Origin: LMUY01 sp965199555
GTDB lineage: Bacteria > Pseudomonadota > Alphaproteobacteria > Acetobacterales > Acetobacteraceae
Assembly (NCBI GenBank): GCA_965199555.1
Contig: CBDASJ010000006.1
Span: 496,001-560,000, forward strand
Reading direction: 5' to 3'
Length of the DNA: 64,000 nt
The position numbers and the translations under genes are program-made. Below the pieces are notes generated by a model. The model saw only the letters and a program-made list of their open reading frames with translations, searched no databases and was not told where the DNA came from. Positions 11,885-22,759 of this stretch are shown piece after piece; position 1 is the first letter of the stretch, and every line of letters begins with the position of its first letter.

Positions 11885-13078
11885 ATGGACGCCGTTCGCA
11901 ATCCCTACGTGCCCAACGCGGGAGCGATGCCGCCGGAATTGGTGGGCCGCGTGGACGTGATTGAAGATGCCCGGATCGCGTTTGAGCGGGTTAGGATTGG
12001 ACGAGCAGCGAAAAGTATTATTGCCGTTGGCCTGCGGGGTGTTGGCAAGACAGTCCTGCTCAACCGGCTTAGGGCGCAGGCCGACGCTGTCGGCTACCGC
12101 ACTGCTGCCTTGGAGGCGCACGAGAACAAGAAACTGGCAGAGCTGCTTGTCCCCGCCATCCGGCGCACGCTGCTCGAGCTCGACCGGTTAGGGGCGCTTG
12201 AGGAGCACGTAAAATACGGATTAGGCGTGCTGCGCAGCTTCATTTCTGCCTTCAAGCTGCGCTACGGCGAGGCCGAGCTGACCTTGGATGTCGAGCCGCA
12301 GCGCGGGGCAGCCGATAGCGGCGACCTGGAGGCCGACCTGCCGGAGCTATTCGCCAGCCTGGGGCGTGCCGCACGGGCGCGCAAGGTGACGCTCGCCTAC
12401 TTCGTTGACGAGCTGCAATATCTGTCCGAACGCGACATGAGTGCGCTGATCATGTCGATACACCGGGTTGTGCAGGAAGGCTTGCCCGTCATCGTCGTCG
12501 GCGCCGGCTTGCCGCAAATCGTGGCCCTGAGCGGACGGTCGAAATCCTACGCCGAACGCTTGTTTGACTTCCCCCAGCTTGGACCATTGAGCGCCGGCGA
12601 CGCCGCCACCGCCCTTGTGGAGCCCGCCCAGAGTGAAGGCGTGTCCTACACCGCGGACGCCTTGGCGGAGATATTCCGGCTCACCGCAGGCTACCCCTAT
12701 TTCTTGCAGGAATGGGCCTACCAGGCGTGGCTTTCAGCCGCCGCTTCCCCGATCCGGTTCGAAGATGTGCAGACTGCAACCCCTCGCGTCCTCAAGCGCC
12801 TGGATGCAGGGTTCTTCCGGGTTCGCTTCGATCGGCTCACGCCGCGCGAGCGGGACTACCTTCGGGCGATGGCAGCCCTCGGTCCTGGTCCCCATCGGTC
12901 CGGCGACGTGGCGGGCATGTTGGGCGTTGCCGTCACCAGCATCGGCCCGTTGCGCGCGAGCCTCATGTCGAAAGGCATGACCTACAGCCCGGCGCATGGC
13001 GACGTGGCGTTCACGGTTCCCTTGTTCGACGAGTTCCTGTTCCGCATCATGCCCGATTGGGCTCCGACAAAACGGTAG
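11885..13078 (+). CDS. AAA-type ATP-binding protein of unknown role
   Basis: This 397-aa protein opens with RNPYVPNAGAMPPELVGR, typical of a family of AAA/ORC-like ATPases. Walker A is GLRGVGKT (49-56). Walker B is the hydrophobic strand ending FVDELQ (near residue 175). VVGAGLP resembles a sensor segment. A C-terminal winged-helix-like region (LTPRERDYLRAMAAL onward) follows. It could bind DNA or act as a signalling switch, but no partner is evident. It sits between carA and carB, which are normally adjacent, and has its own AT-rich upstream region. The start at 11885 keeps the conserved N-terminus. Confidence 0.75.
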   Translation: MDAVRNPYVPNAGAMPPELVGRVDVIEDARIAFERVRIGRAAKSIIAVGLRGVGKTVLLNRLRAQADAVGYRTAALEAHENKKLAELLVPAIRRTLLELDRLGALEEHVKYGLGVLRSFISAFKLRYGEAELTLDVEPQRGAADSGDLEADLPELFASLGRAARARKVTLAYFVDELQYLSERDMSALIMSIHRVVQEGLPVIVVGAGLPQIVALSGRSKSYAERLFDFPQLGPLSAGDAATALVEPAQSEGVSYTADALAEIFRLTAGYPYFLQEWAYQAWLSAAASPIRFEDVQTATPRVLKRLDAGFFRVRFDRLTPRERDYLRAMAALGPGPHRSGDVAGMLGVAVTSIGPLRASLMSKGMTYSPAHGDVAFTVPLFDEFLFRIMPDWAPTKR

Positions 13079-13084
13079 ATCGCC

Positions 13085-16327
<3,243 letters not shown>

Positions 16328-16412
16328 GGGGCAGCCGGCTTGCCTCGCCTGCTATCAAGCTGTGTTTGCTCTTACCCCGGAACGTCCGGAACAAAGCCAG
16401 GAAGCGCGTATC

Positions 16413-16886
16413 TTGCAGAAATTCCCGATGACCGCTTCCGGCCTGGTCCGCCTTGAGGACGAGCTGCGCACGCTGAAGTCGCAGGAGCGTCCGGCTGTGA
16501 TTCGCGCCATTGCGGAAGCACGCAGCCATGGTGACCTGAGCGAAAACGCCGAGTACGACGCGGCCCGTGAGCGCCAATCCTTCATCGAAGGCCGCATCCT
16601 GGAGCTGGGGGAGATCATTTCCGGCGCCGAGGTGATCGACCCGTCGACGCTGTCCGGCGACACGGTGAAGTTCGGCGCCCACGTCACCCTGGTTGACGAG
16701 GAAACCGACAAGGAAGCCACCTACCAGATCGTTGGCATGCATGAGGCGGACATCAAGCAATCCCGCCTGTCGATCTCCTCCCCGCTGGCCAAGGCGCTGA
16801 TCAACAAGAAGGTCGGTTCCACCGTGTCGGTGCCGGCACCGGGCGGCGACCGAACCTATGAGATCCTCGCCGTCGCGTTCAGCTGA
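16413..16886 (+). CDS. greA: Transcription elongation factor GreA
   Basis: This 157-aa factor rescues backtracked RNA polymerase by stimulating transcript cleavage. The N-terminal coiled coil starts QKFPMTASGLVRLEDELRTL and carries the acidic tip motif SHGDLSENAEYDAA; the C-terminal FKBP-like domain includes VGSTVSVPAPGGDRTYEI. The start is placed at TTG 16413, because AGGAAG lies just upstream and family members begin with M-x-K-x-PMT; ATG 16428 would lose five residues. It follows carB by 85 bases. Confidence 0.93.
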   Translation: MQKFPMTASGLVRLEDELRTLKSQERPAVIRAIAEARSHGDLSENAEYDAARERQSFIEGRILELGEIISGAEVIDPSTLSGDTVKFGAHVTLVDEETDKEATYQIVGMHEADIKQSRLSISSPLAKALINKKVGSTVSVPAPGGDRTYEILAVAFS

Positions 16887-16949
16887 CATCGTTCGTCCTG
16901 CGGCCTATCCTTTCGGGGATGGGCGCCTGAACCCGGCAGTCATCCATCC

Positions 16950-18146
16950 ATGATCACCCTGGCCGACGTGCAAGCCGCCGCCGAGCGCATCGCCGGGCGC
17001 GTGATCCGCACGCCCTCGCTGTATTCGGACGCGGTCAGCAAGGCGACGGGCAGCCACGTCACGCTGAAGCTGGAAAGCCTGCAGGCGATCGGGTCGTTCA
17101 AGGAGCGCGGCGCCGCCAACAAGCTCGCCTTGCTGACCGCGGCGGAGCGGCAGGCCGGCGTGATCGCCATGTCCGCCGGCAACCATGCGCAGGCGGTGGC
17201 GAGGCATGCCAACCTGGCCGGCATCGGCGCCACCATCGTCATGCCGCACTTCACCCCGGCGACGAAGGTGTCCCGCACCGCTGCCTGGGGCGCCACCGTG
17301 GTGCTGCACGGCGACAGCCTGGGGGAAGCCGGCGAGCACGCCCGCGAACTCGCCCGGCAGCGCGGGCTGGTGTTCGTCCATCCCTATGACGACCCGGCGG
17401 TGATGGCGGGCCAAGGCACCCTCGCCTTGGAGTTGCTGGAGGATGCCGGGCCGCTGGATGTGCTGTTGGTTCCGGTCGGCGGCGGCGGAATGATCGCCGG
17501 CTGCGCCGCCGTGGCTGCGGCCCTACGGCCGGAGCTGGAGGTGGTCGGCGTGGAAGTGGCGGGCTACGCCTCACTGGGGCAAACGCTGGCCGGCACGCCG
17601 CTGCAGGTGGGCGGCCCCACCATCGCCGAAGGCATCGCGGTGCGCGACATCGGCGCGGCGCCGTTGGAGGTGATCCGCGCCCACGTGCGCGACGTCATCG
17701 CCGTGCCGGAGCGCGTGGTGGAGGACGCCATCGCCCTGCTCGCCGAAGGCGCCAAGCTGGTGGCCGAAGGTGCCGGCGCTACCGGGGTCGCGGCGCTGCT
17801 GGCGTTCCCCGAACGGTTCCGCGGCCGCCGCGTCGCCACGGTGATCTGCGGCGGCAACATCGACGCGCGCATCCTGGCCAACGTGCTGCTGCGCGGCCTG
17901 CTGCGGGACGGTCGGCTGCTGCGGCTGCTGCTGGAAATCCCCGACCGGCCTGGCGTGCTGGCCGACATCGCCGGCCGCATCGCCGCCGAGGGCGGCAACG
18001 TGATCGAGGTCACGCACAAGCGGCTGTTCGCCGCGCCGTCCGTGCAGACCGCCGAGTTGGAAGTGATCGTGGAAGCGCGCGACCCGCTGCACGCCACCGT
18101 CATCGCGACGACGCTGGAAGAACGCTACGTCGTGCGGCGGGCCTGA
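16950..18146 (+). CDS. Threonine ammonia-lyase with C-terminal ACT domain
   Basis: This 398-aa PLP enzyme deaminates threonine to 2-oxobutanoate. The lysine that binds PLP is K51 in SFKERGAANKL, and the phosphate-binding loop is VGGGGMIAGC. The C-terminal segment beginning LEIPDRPGVLADIAGRIAAE is a single ACT domain. A roughly 400-aa enzyme with one ACT domain resembles the shorter TdcB/IlvA-like forms rather than the 510-aa biosynthetic IlvA, so either a biosynthetic or a catabolic role is possible. Confidence 0.92.
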   Translation: MITLADVQAAAERIAGRVIRTPSLYSDAVSKATGSHVTLKLESLQAIGSFKERGAANKLALLTAAERQAGVIAMSAGNHAQAVARHANLAGIGATIVMPHFTPATKVSRTAAWGATVVLHGDSLGEAGEHARELARQRGLVFVHPYDDPAVMAGQGTLALELLEDAGPLDVLLVPVGGGGMIAGCAAVAAALRPELEVVGVEVAGYASLGQTLAGTPLQVGGPTIAEGIAVRDIGAAPLEVIRAHVRDVIAVPERVVEDAIALLAEGAKLVAEGAGATGVAALLAFPERFRGRRVATVICGGNIDARILANVLLRGLLRDGRLLRLLLEIPDRPGVLADIAGRIAAEGGNVIEVTHKRLFAAPSVQTAELEVIVEARDPLHATVIATTLEERYVVRRA

Positions 18147-18205
18147 GCCGGGCTGATTGCGCCGCCGCCGCCAGTTGCGCCATGCTGCCCGGCGGAGATC
18201 CCGCC

Positions 18206-20278
18206 ATGACGTTCCACGCCACCGTTTGCCCCCATGACTGCCCGTCCTGTTGCGCGCTGGAGGTGGACGTCACGGGTAATCGCGTGTCCACCGTGCGGGG
18301 TGCGGCGGCCAACAGCTACACCGCCGGGGTGATCTGCGCCAAGGTGGCGCGGTATGCCGAGCGGCAGCACCATCCGGACCGGCTGACCGTGCCGCTGCTC
18401 CGCACCGGCGCCAAGGGTACGGGCGCGTTCCGGCCGATCACCTGGGACGAGGCGCTGGATCGGGTGGCCGAGCGGTTCACCACCTTGGCGCAGCGCCATG
18501 GTGCGGAAACGGTTTGGCCGTACTATTTCGCCGGCACGATGGGGCTCGTGCAGCGGGATGGCATCAACCGCCTGCGCCACGTCATGGGCTATTCCCGGCA
18601 GAAGATGACGATCTGCACGACCGTCATGGAATCGGGCTGGCTGGCGGGCGTGGGCCGCGTCACCGGGCCGGACCCGCGGGAGATGGCGGATAGCGACCTG
18701 ATCGTCATGTGGGGCGGTAATCCCGTCGCTACCCAGGTCAACGCCATGACGCACATCACCCGTGCGCGCAAGCAGCGCGGCGCCAAGCTGGTCGTGGTGG
18801 ACCCCTACCGCACCGGCACCGCCGCCGTTGCCGACACCCACCTGGCCTTGCGGCCGGGCACGGATGGCGCGCTGGCCTGCGCCGTGATGCATTGCGCGTT
18901 CCGCGACGGGCATGCCGACCGCGCCTACATGGCACGCTACGCCGATGTGCCGGACGAGCTGGAAGCGCATCTGCGCACCCGCACCCCGGCCTGGGCTGCC
19001 GCCATCACCGGACTGGCCGAGGCGGAGATCGAGGCGTTCGCGCTGGCCTACAACAGCACCCCGCGTGCGTTTCTCCGCGTCGGCTACGGGTTCAGCCGCG
19101 CGCGCAACGGGGCGGTGATGCTGCACGCCGTCACCTGCCTGCCGACCGTCACCGGCAAGTGGCAACACCTCGGCGGCGGCGCGTTCTGGAACAACCGCGA
19201 CATCTACCGTTGGGACAAGACGCTGATCGAGGGGCTGGACCGGCGAGACCTGTCGGTCCGCCAATTGGACATGAGCCGGGTCGGCTCGGTGCTGACGGGG
19301 AACCCCGGTGACCTCGGCGATGGGCCGCCCGTGCACGCCCTGCTGATCCAGAACACCAACCCGATGGCCGTGGCGCCCGACAGCAACCGCGTGCGGCGCG
19401 GCTTTGCGCGGGAAGACCTGTTCACGGTGGTGCACGAGCAGTTCATGACGGAAACCGCTGCGATGGCGGATATCGTGTTGCCGGCCACCACCTTCCTGGA
19501 ACACGACGACATCTACGGTGCCGGCGGCCATAGCCACGTGCAGGCGGGTCGCAGGCTGGTCGAACCGCCCGGCGAGTGTCGATCCAACCACGAATTGATC
19601 TGCGCCCTGGCCAAGCGCCTGGGCGCGCAGCACCCCGGCTTCGACATGACGGCGGCCGAGTTGGCGGACGCAACGCTGATCGCGTCTGGCTACCAGAGGT
19701 TCGATGCCCTAGTCGCCGAACGATGGACGGACCGGCAGCCGAGCTTCCGCGAAAGCCACTTCTCCGACGGCTTTCCCCAGCCGGAGGGGCGATTCCGCTT
19801 TGCTCCGGATTGGTCGACCATCGGTCCGGCTCACGCGGCCATGCCGCGCCTGCCGGATCATTGGAACAGCTATGATGTGGCTACTGACAGCCATCCATTC
19901 CGCCTGGTCACGGCTCCGGCGCGACAGTTCCTCAACACCAGCTTCACTGAAACGCCAACCTCGCGTCGGCGGGAGGGGCGGCCGACTGCAATGCTGCATC
20001 CGGTGGACGCACACCAGTTGGGCGTGGAGACCGGTAATTTGGTGCGGCTGGGCAATGCGCGGGGGGAGGTTGTATTGCACGCGGTGGTCGGCACCGGGCA
20101 ACAGCCGGGCACGATCGTGGTGGAAAGCGTTTGGCCCAACGCGGCGTTCGTGGGCGGCATCGGCATCAATGCTTTAACCAGCGACGAACCGGCTTACCCG
20201 AACGGAGGAGCGGTGTTCCACGACACCGCGGTGTGGGCCAGGGCCGAAGTGGCATCCATGGCACTAGCGGCGGATTGA
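18206..20278 (+). CDS. Molybdopterin-dependent oxidoreductase
   Basis: This protein of about 690 aa belongs to the DMSO-reductase superfamily. CPHDCPSCC (Cys8, 12 and 16) and a later ICAKVARY Cys supply an N-terminal [4Fe-4S] cluster. Further family features are ITWDEALDRVAERF, a C-terminal molybdopterin-dinucleotide-binding domain (LVTAPARQFLNTSF and later) and NTNPMAVAPDSNRVRRG. It lacks a Tat signal, so it is predicted to be cytoplasmic, and no electron-transfer subunit is adjacent. Substrate unknown. ATG 18206 is preferred over 18182 because the family begins shortly before the first cysteine. Confidence 0.85.
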   Translation: MTFHATVCPHDCPSCCALEVDVTGNRVSTVRGAAANSYTAGVICAKVARYAERQHHPDRLTVPLLRTGAKGTGAFRPITWDEALDRVAERFTTLAQRHGAETVWPYYFAGTMGLVQRDGINRLRHVMGYSRQKMTICTTVMESGWLAGVGRVTGPDPREMADSDLIVMWGGNPVATQVNAMTHITRARKQRGAKLVVVDPYRTGTAAVADTHLALRPGTDGALACAVMHCAFRDGHADRAYMARYADVPDELEAHLRTRTPAWAAAITGLAEAEIEAFALAYNSTPRAFLRVGYGFSRARNGAVMLHAVTCLPTVTGKWQHLGGGAFWNNRDIYRWDKTLIEGLDRRDLSVRQLDMSRVGSVLTGNPGDLGDGPPVHALLIQNTNPMAVAPDSNRVRRGFAREDLFTVVHEQFMTETAAMADIVLPATTFLEHDDIYGAGGHSHVQAGRRLVEPPGECRSNHELICALAKRLGAQHPGFDMTAAELADATLIASGYQRFDALVAERWTDRQPSFRESHFSDGFPQPEGRFRFAPDWSTIGPAHAAMPRLPDHWNSYDVATDSHPFRLVTAPARQFLNTSFTETPTSRRREGRPTAMLHPVDAHQLGVETGNLVRLGNARGEVVLHAVVGTGQQPGTIVVESVWPNAAFVGGIGINALTSDEPAYPNGGAVFHDTAVWARAEVASMALAAD

Positions 20279-20310
20279 CCAGCCCAGGGGTCGAAGCCCC
20301 TGGGCTGGTC
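20277..20310. terminator. Bidirectional hairpin between convergent genes
   Basis: A perfect inverted repeat with 14-base arms (20277-20290 and 20297-20310) and a 6-base loop lies between the oxidoreductase and the small basic protein gene. Its left arm includes part of the oxidoreductase TGA. There is no long T run, but the strong GC stem between convergent genes suits a terminator for both. Confidence 0.7.
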
Positions 20311-20316
20311 ACCTGA

Positions 20317-20520
20317 TTACTTCTTCTTGGCGTGCTCGGCAGACTTGCCGTGCGCCTTGGTGGAATGCTCATGCGCCTTGCTGGAGGTGGCGTGCGCCTT
20401 GGTGGAATGCTCGTGCGCCGCAGCGTGATCGCCCTTCTCGTGGTGTTCGGCGGCGGTGCGATGGGCCTTCGCGGCGGTCTCGTGATGCTCGGCCGCTTCC
20501 GTATGGGTGTTCTTCGGCAT
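20317..20520 (-). CDS. Small His/Ala/Lys-rich repeat protein
   Basis: This 67-aa protein is very rich in Ala, His, Lys and Glu and consists of degenerate repeats such as EHHETAAKAH, EHSTKAHA and EHSTKAHG, ending in KKK. No signal peptide or membrane segment is present. It should be a highly helical, basic, possibly nucleic-acid-associated or stress-related protein; similar small proteins are common in proteobacteria without assigned function. The ATG at 20520 has AGGAG-like bases (CAGGAGCCAGTC) upstream. It is divergent from msrB. Confidence 0.65.
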   Translation of the reverse strand: MPKNTHTEAAEHHETAAKAHRTAAEHHEKGDHAAAHEHSTKAHATSSKAHEHSTKAHGKSAEHAKKK

Positions 20521-20563
20521 GACTGGCTCCTGACGATAGTGCGCCATCTGACGTGGCTGCTTC

Positions 20564-20588
20564 GGAACGGTAGAAGCTGGGCGGAGTT
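20564..20588 (+). promoter_or_regulatory. Possible EcfG-type promoter upstream of msrB
   Basis: GGAAC (20564-20568), a 16-base spacer and AGTT (20585-20588) approximate the alphaproteobacterial general-stress consensus GGAAC-N16/17-CGTT. It lies 56 bases before the msrB ATG, a reasonable leader. One -10 base differs, and EcfG itself is not in the window. Confidence 0.25.
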
Positions 20589-20643
20589 GCCAGCCCTGGC
20601 CCGCTGCCCCATGTAAGCTGCGTCGGCAAAGGGAGATCGGGTG

Positions 20644-21078
20644 ATGGCAGGCTGGTTCGGAACCAAGGCGGAAACGGCGCCCGACGAGGCATTTCCCGTG
20701 CAGCATTCCGAGTCCGAGTGGAAGACCAAATTGTCGTCCGAGCAGTTCCACGTGCTGCGCCAGCACGGCACGGAGCGCCCGGGCAGCAGCAAGCTGAACT
20801 ACGAGAAGCGGACCGGGCTGTTCTCCTGTGCCGGTTGCGGTCAGGCCTTGTTCACGTCGGACACGAAATACGAAAGCGGCAGTGGCTGGCCCAGCTTCTT
20901 CCAACCCATCGAGGGCGCGGTGGAAACGACGACCGACCGCAGCCTCGGGATGGTTCGGACGGAGGCGCATTGCAGCCAGTGCGGCGGGCATCTCGGCCAC
21001 GTCTTCCCGGACGGGCCGGAGCCGACGGGGGAGCGCTACTGCATGAACGGCTTGTCGCTGGCGTTCCAACCCGACTGA
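20644..21078 (+). CDS. msrB: Peptide-methionine (R)-S-oxide reductase
   Basis: This 144-aa enzyme repairs oxidised methionine (R-sulfoxide) in proteins. Zinc cysteines are in CAGCG (62, 65) and CSQCGG (110, 113); the catalytic Cys133 is in RYCMNGLSLAF. SGSGWPSFF and GHLGHVFPDGP are family hallmarks. Length is typical for a stand-alone MsrB without a signal peptide, so it is cytoplasmic. The start is ATG 20644, with GGGAGA upstream; GTG 20641 would add one residue. Confidence 0.94.
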   Translation: MAGWFGTKAETAPDEAFPVQHSESEWKTKLSSEQFHVLRQHGTERPGSSKLNYEKRTGLFSCAGCGQALFTSDTKYESGSGWPSFFQPIEGAVETTTDRSLGMVRTEAHCSQCGGHLGHVFPDGPEPTGERYCMNGLSLAFQPD

Positions 21079-21082
21079 GCGA

Positions 21083-21514
21083 TCAGAGCGGGTATTCGTA
21101 GCGGATGAAGCCCGTATGGCGCGCCAGCCGATCGTAAAGCTGACGCGCCGTCGCGTTGCCCTGCTGGGTGAGCCAATACAGCCGGGTGCTGTTCGCTTGG
21201 CGCGCGGCAGCCGCCACGGCCTCGATCAACTGCCGGCCACCGCCGGTTCCGCGTGTGCTGGCATCGACGAACAGGTCCTGCAAGTAGACGACCTTGCCCA
21301 TCGTCCACGCGCTTTCGTGGAACAGATAATGGGTAAACCCGATCAGTTCGCCGTCGCGCCGCAAGGCAAAGGCGTGGAGCGACTGGTCGTCCATCAAGCG
21401 GCGCCAAGTGTAGTCGAACTGCTCGGGCGGCAGCACGGTCGCGTAGAAATCGAGATAGGCGGTCCAAAGCTCCGTCCAGCGAGGCCGGTCGTGGTCGGTC
21501 AGCCGGTCGATCAT
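21083..21514 (-). CDS. GNAT-family N-acetyltransferase
   Basis: This 143-aa single-domain acetyltransferase has the acetyl-CoA loop RGTGGGRQLIEAV preceded by the strand VVYLQDLFVDAS, and ends with WLTQQGNATARQLYDRLARH, a standard motif B helix. Substrate unknown. The ATG overlaps the folC stop by 4 bases (ATGA), so it is the last gene of the long minus-strand series. It converges on msrB with a 4-base gap. Confidence 0.85.
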   Translation of the reverse strand: MIDRLTDHDRPRWTELWTAYLDFYATVLPPEQFDYTWRRLMDDQSLHAFALRRDGELIGFTHYLFHESAWTMGKVVYLQDLFVDASTRGTGGGRQLIEAVAAAARQANSTRLYWLTQQGNATARQLYDRLARHTGFIRYEYPL

Positions 21515-22746
21515 CGCAATTCCACCCCATCCGCCTTGAGCACTTCACCAGCCAAATAAAGGCTACCGCAGATCAGGACGCGACCCGGCGTCCCATCCAA
21601 GCCCCGCAGCGCGTCCACCACGGTGGGGCCGGGCCGCGCGATCCCACCGGATGCGGCCACGATCACGTCCACCGGTAGGGCGAGATGCTGCTCCGGTTCC
21701 GCGACCGCCCACAGGCTCGCAGCGTACGGCAGGAGCGGCTTGAGAAACTCGGCGGTGTCCTTCGCCTGCTTCATGCCAACGATCAGGTGCGTCGGTCCCC
21801 AGCTCGCCAGATGTCCAGCGAGCACGTCACCGGCACCGGGATTGTGGCCGCCATCCAGCCACAGCTCCCGATCTGGTACCAGGGCAGCTAAATGGCCGTG
21901 TAGCCGTTGCAGCCGGGCTGGCCATGACGCCTTGGCCAACCCAGTGAAATCGGTGACACCAAGCCCGGCGGTCCGCACAGCCGCCACCGCGATGCCGGCA
22001 TTGTCGACCTGGTGTGCACCGGGCAAGCCGGGCATTGGCAAATCGAGCTCGCCCGCCGCATCCCAGTAGCGGAGACCTTCCCCGTTCGGTTCGATCCACC
22101 AGTCCCGATCCCGTGCCTGAATCGACCCGGCGGCGTCCAACACAGGCAGCACGCTGGATGGTTGGCGACCGGTGACCGCGGGAACGCCTGGCTTGACGAT
22201 GCCCGCCTTCTCGGCGGCGATCAAAGCCAAGGTGTCACCCAACAACTCGCGATGGTCCATCGAGATTGAGCTGATGGCGCAGGCAGCAGGCATGATCACG
22301 TTGGTCGCGTCGCCCCGCCCGCCCAGACCGACTTCCAGCACGCACAAATCCGCCGGTGTTTCCGCGAACAGAACGAAAGCCGCCGCCGTGATGACTTCGA
22401 ACACGGTGATGGCGGCACCCGCATTCACGCGTTCGACGCGCTCCAACACGTCCGACAGCGCTTCATCGCTGACCAAAGCACCGGCCAAGCGGATCCGCTC
22501 GTTGAAGCGGATCAGATGCGGCGAGGTATAAACGTGAACCCGTAGCCCAGCGCCCTCAGCGATGGCACGGATGAAGGCGGAGGTGCTTCCCTTGCCGTTC
22601 GTGCCGGCGACATGGATCACCGGCGGCAACCGGCGCTCCGGATGGCCCAGTCGCTCCAGCAGACCCAGCAAGCGGTCTAGGCTTAAGTCGATGAGGCGCG
22701 GATGCAAGGAATGCAACCGCGCCACGATCGGCTCGATCCGGCTCAT
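21511..22746 (-). CDS. folC: Bifunctional folylpolyglutamate/dihydrofolate synthase
   Basis: This 411-aa Mur-ligase-type enzyme adds glutamate to dihydropteroate and to folates, retaining folate in the cell. The P-loop AGTNGKGSTS spans 47-56. The Mur-ligase signature LGGRGDATNV and the C-terminal ELWLDGGHNPGAG are clear. ATG 22746 fits the family start (SRIEPIVARLHSLHP); upstream in-frame residues overlap ftsH. It lies 13 bases after ftsH. Confidence 0.93.
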   Translation of the reverse strand: MSRIEPIVARLHSLHPRLIDLSLDRLLGLLERLGHPERRLPPVIHVAGTNGKGSTSAFIRAIAEGAGLRVHVYTSPHLIRFNERIRLAGALVSDEALSDVLERVERVNAGAAITVFEVITAAAFVLFAETPADLCVLEVGLGGRGDATNVIMPAACAISSISMDHRELLGDTLALIAAEKAGIVKPGVPAVTGRQPSSVLPVLDAAGSIQARDRDWWIEPNGEGLRYWDAAGELDLPMPGLPGAHQVDNAGIAVAAVRTAGLGVTDFTGLAKASWPARLQRLHGHLAALVPDRELWLDGGHNPGAGDVLAGHLASWGPTHLIVGMKQAKDTAEFLKPLLPYAASLWAVAEPEQHLALPVDVIVAASGGIARPGPTVVDALRGLDGTPGRVLICGSLYLAGEVLKADGVELR

Positions 22747-22759
22747 GGCAGGTGAGGCG

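Noticed and set aside
20277..20310. Possible tRNA-like sequence (GGGGTCGAAGCCCC)
   Set aside because: It is a simple 14-bp hairpin between convergent genes, with no acceptor or anticodon arms.
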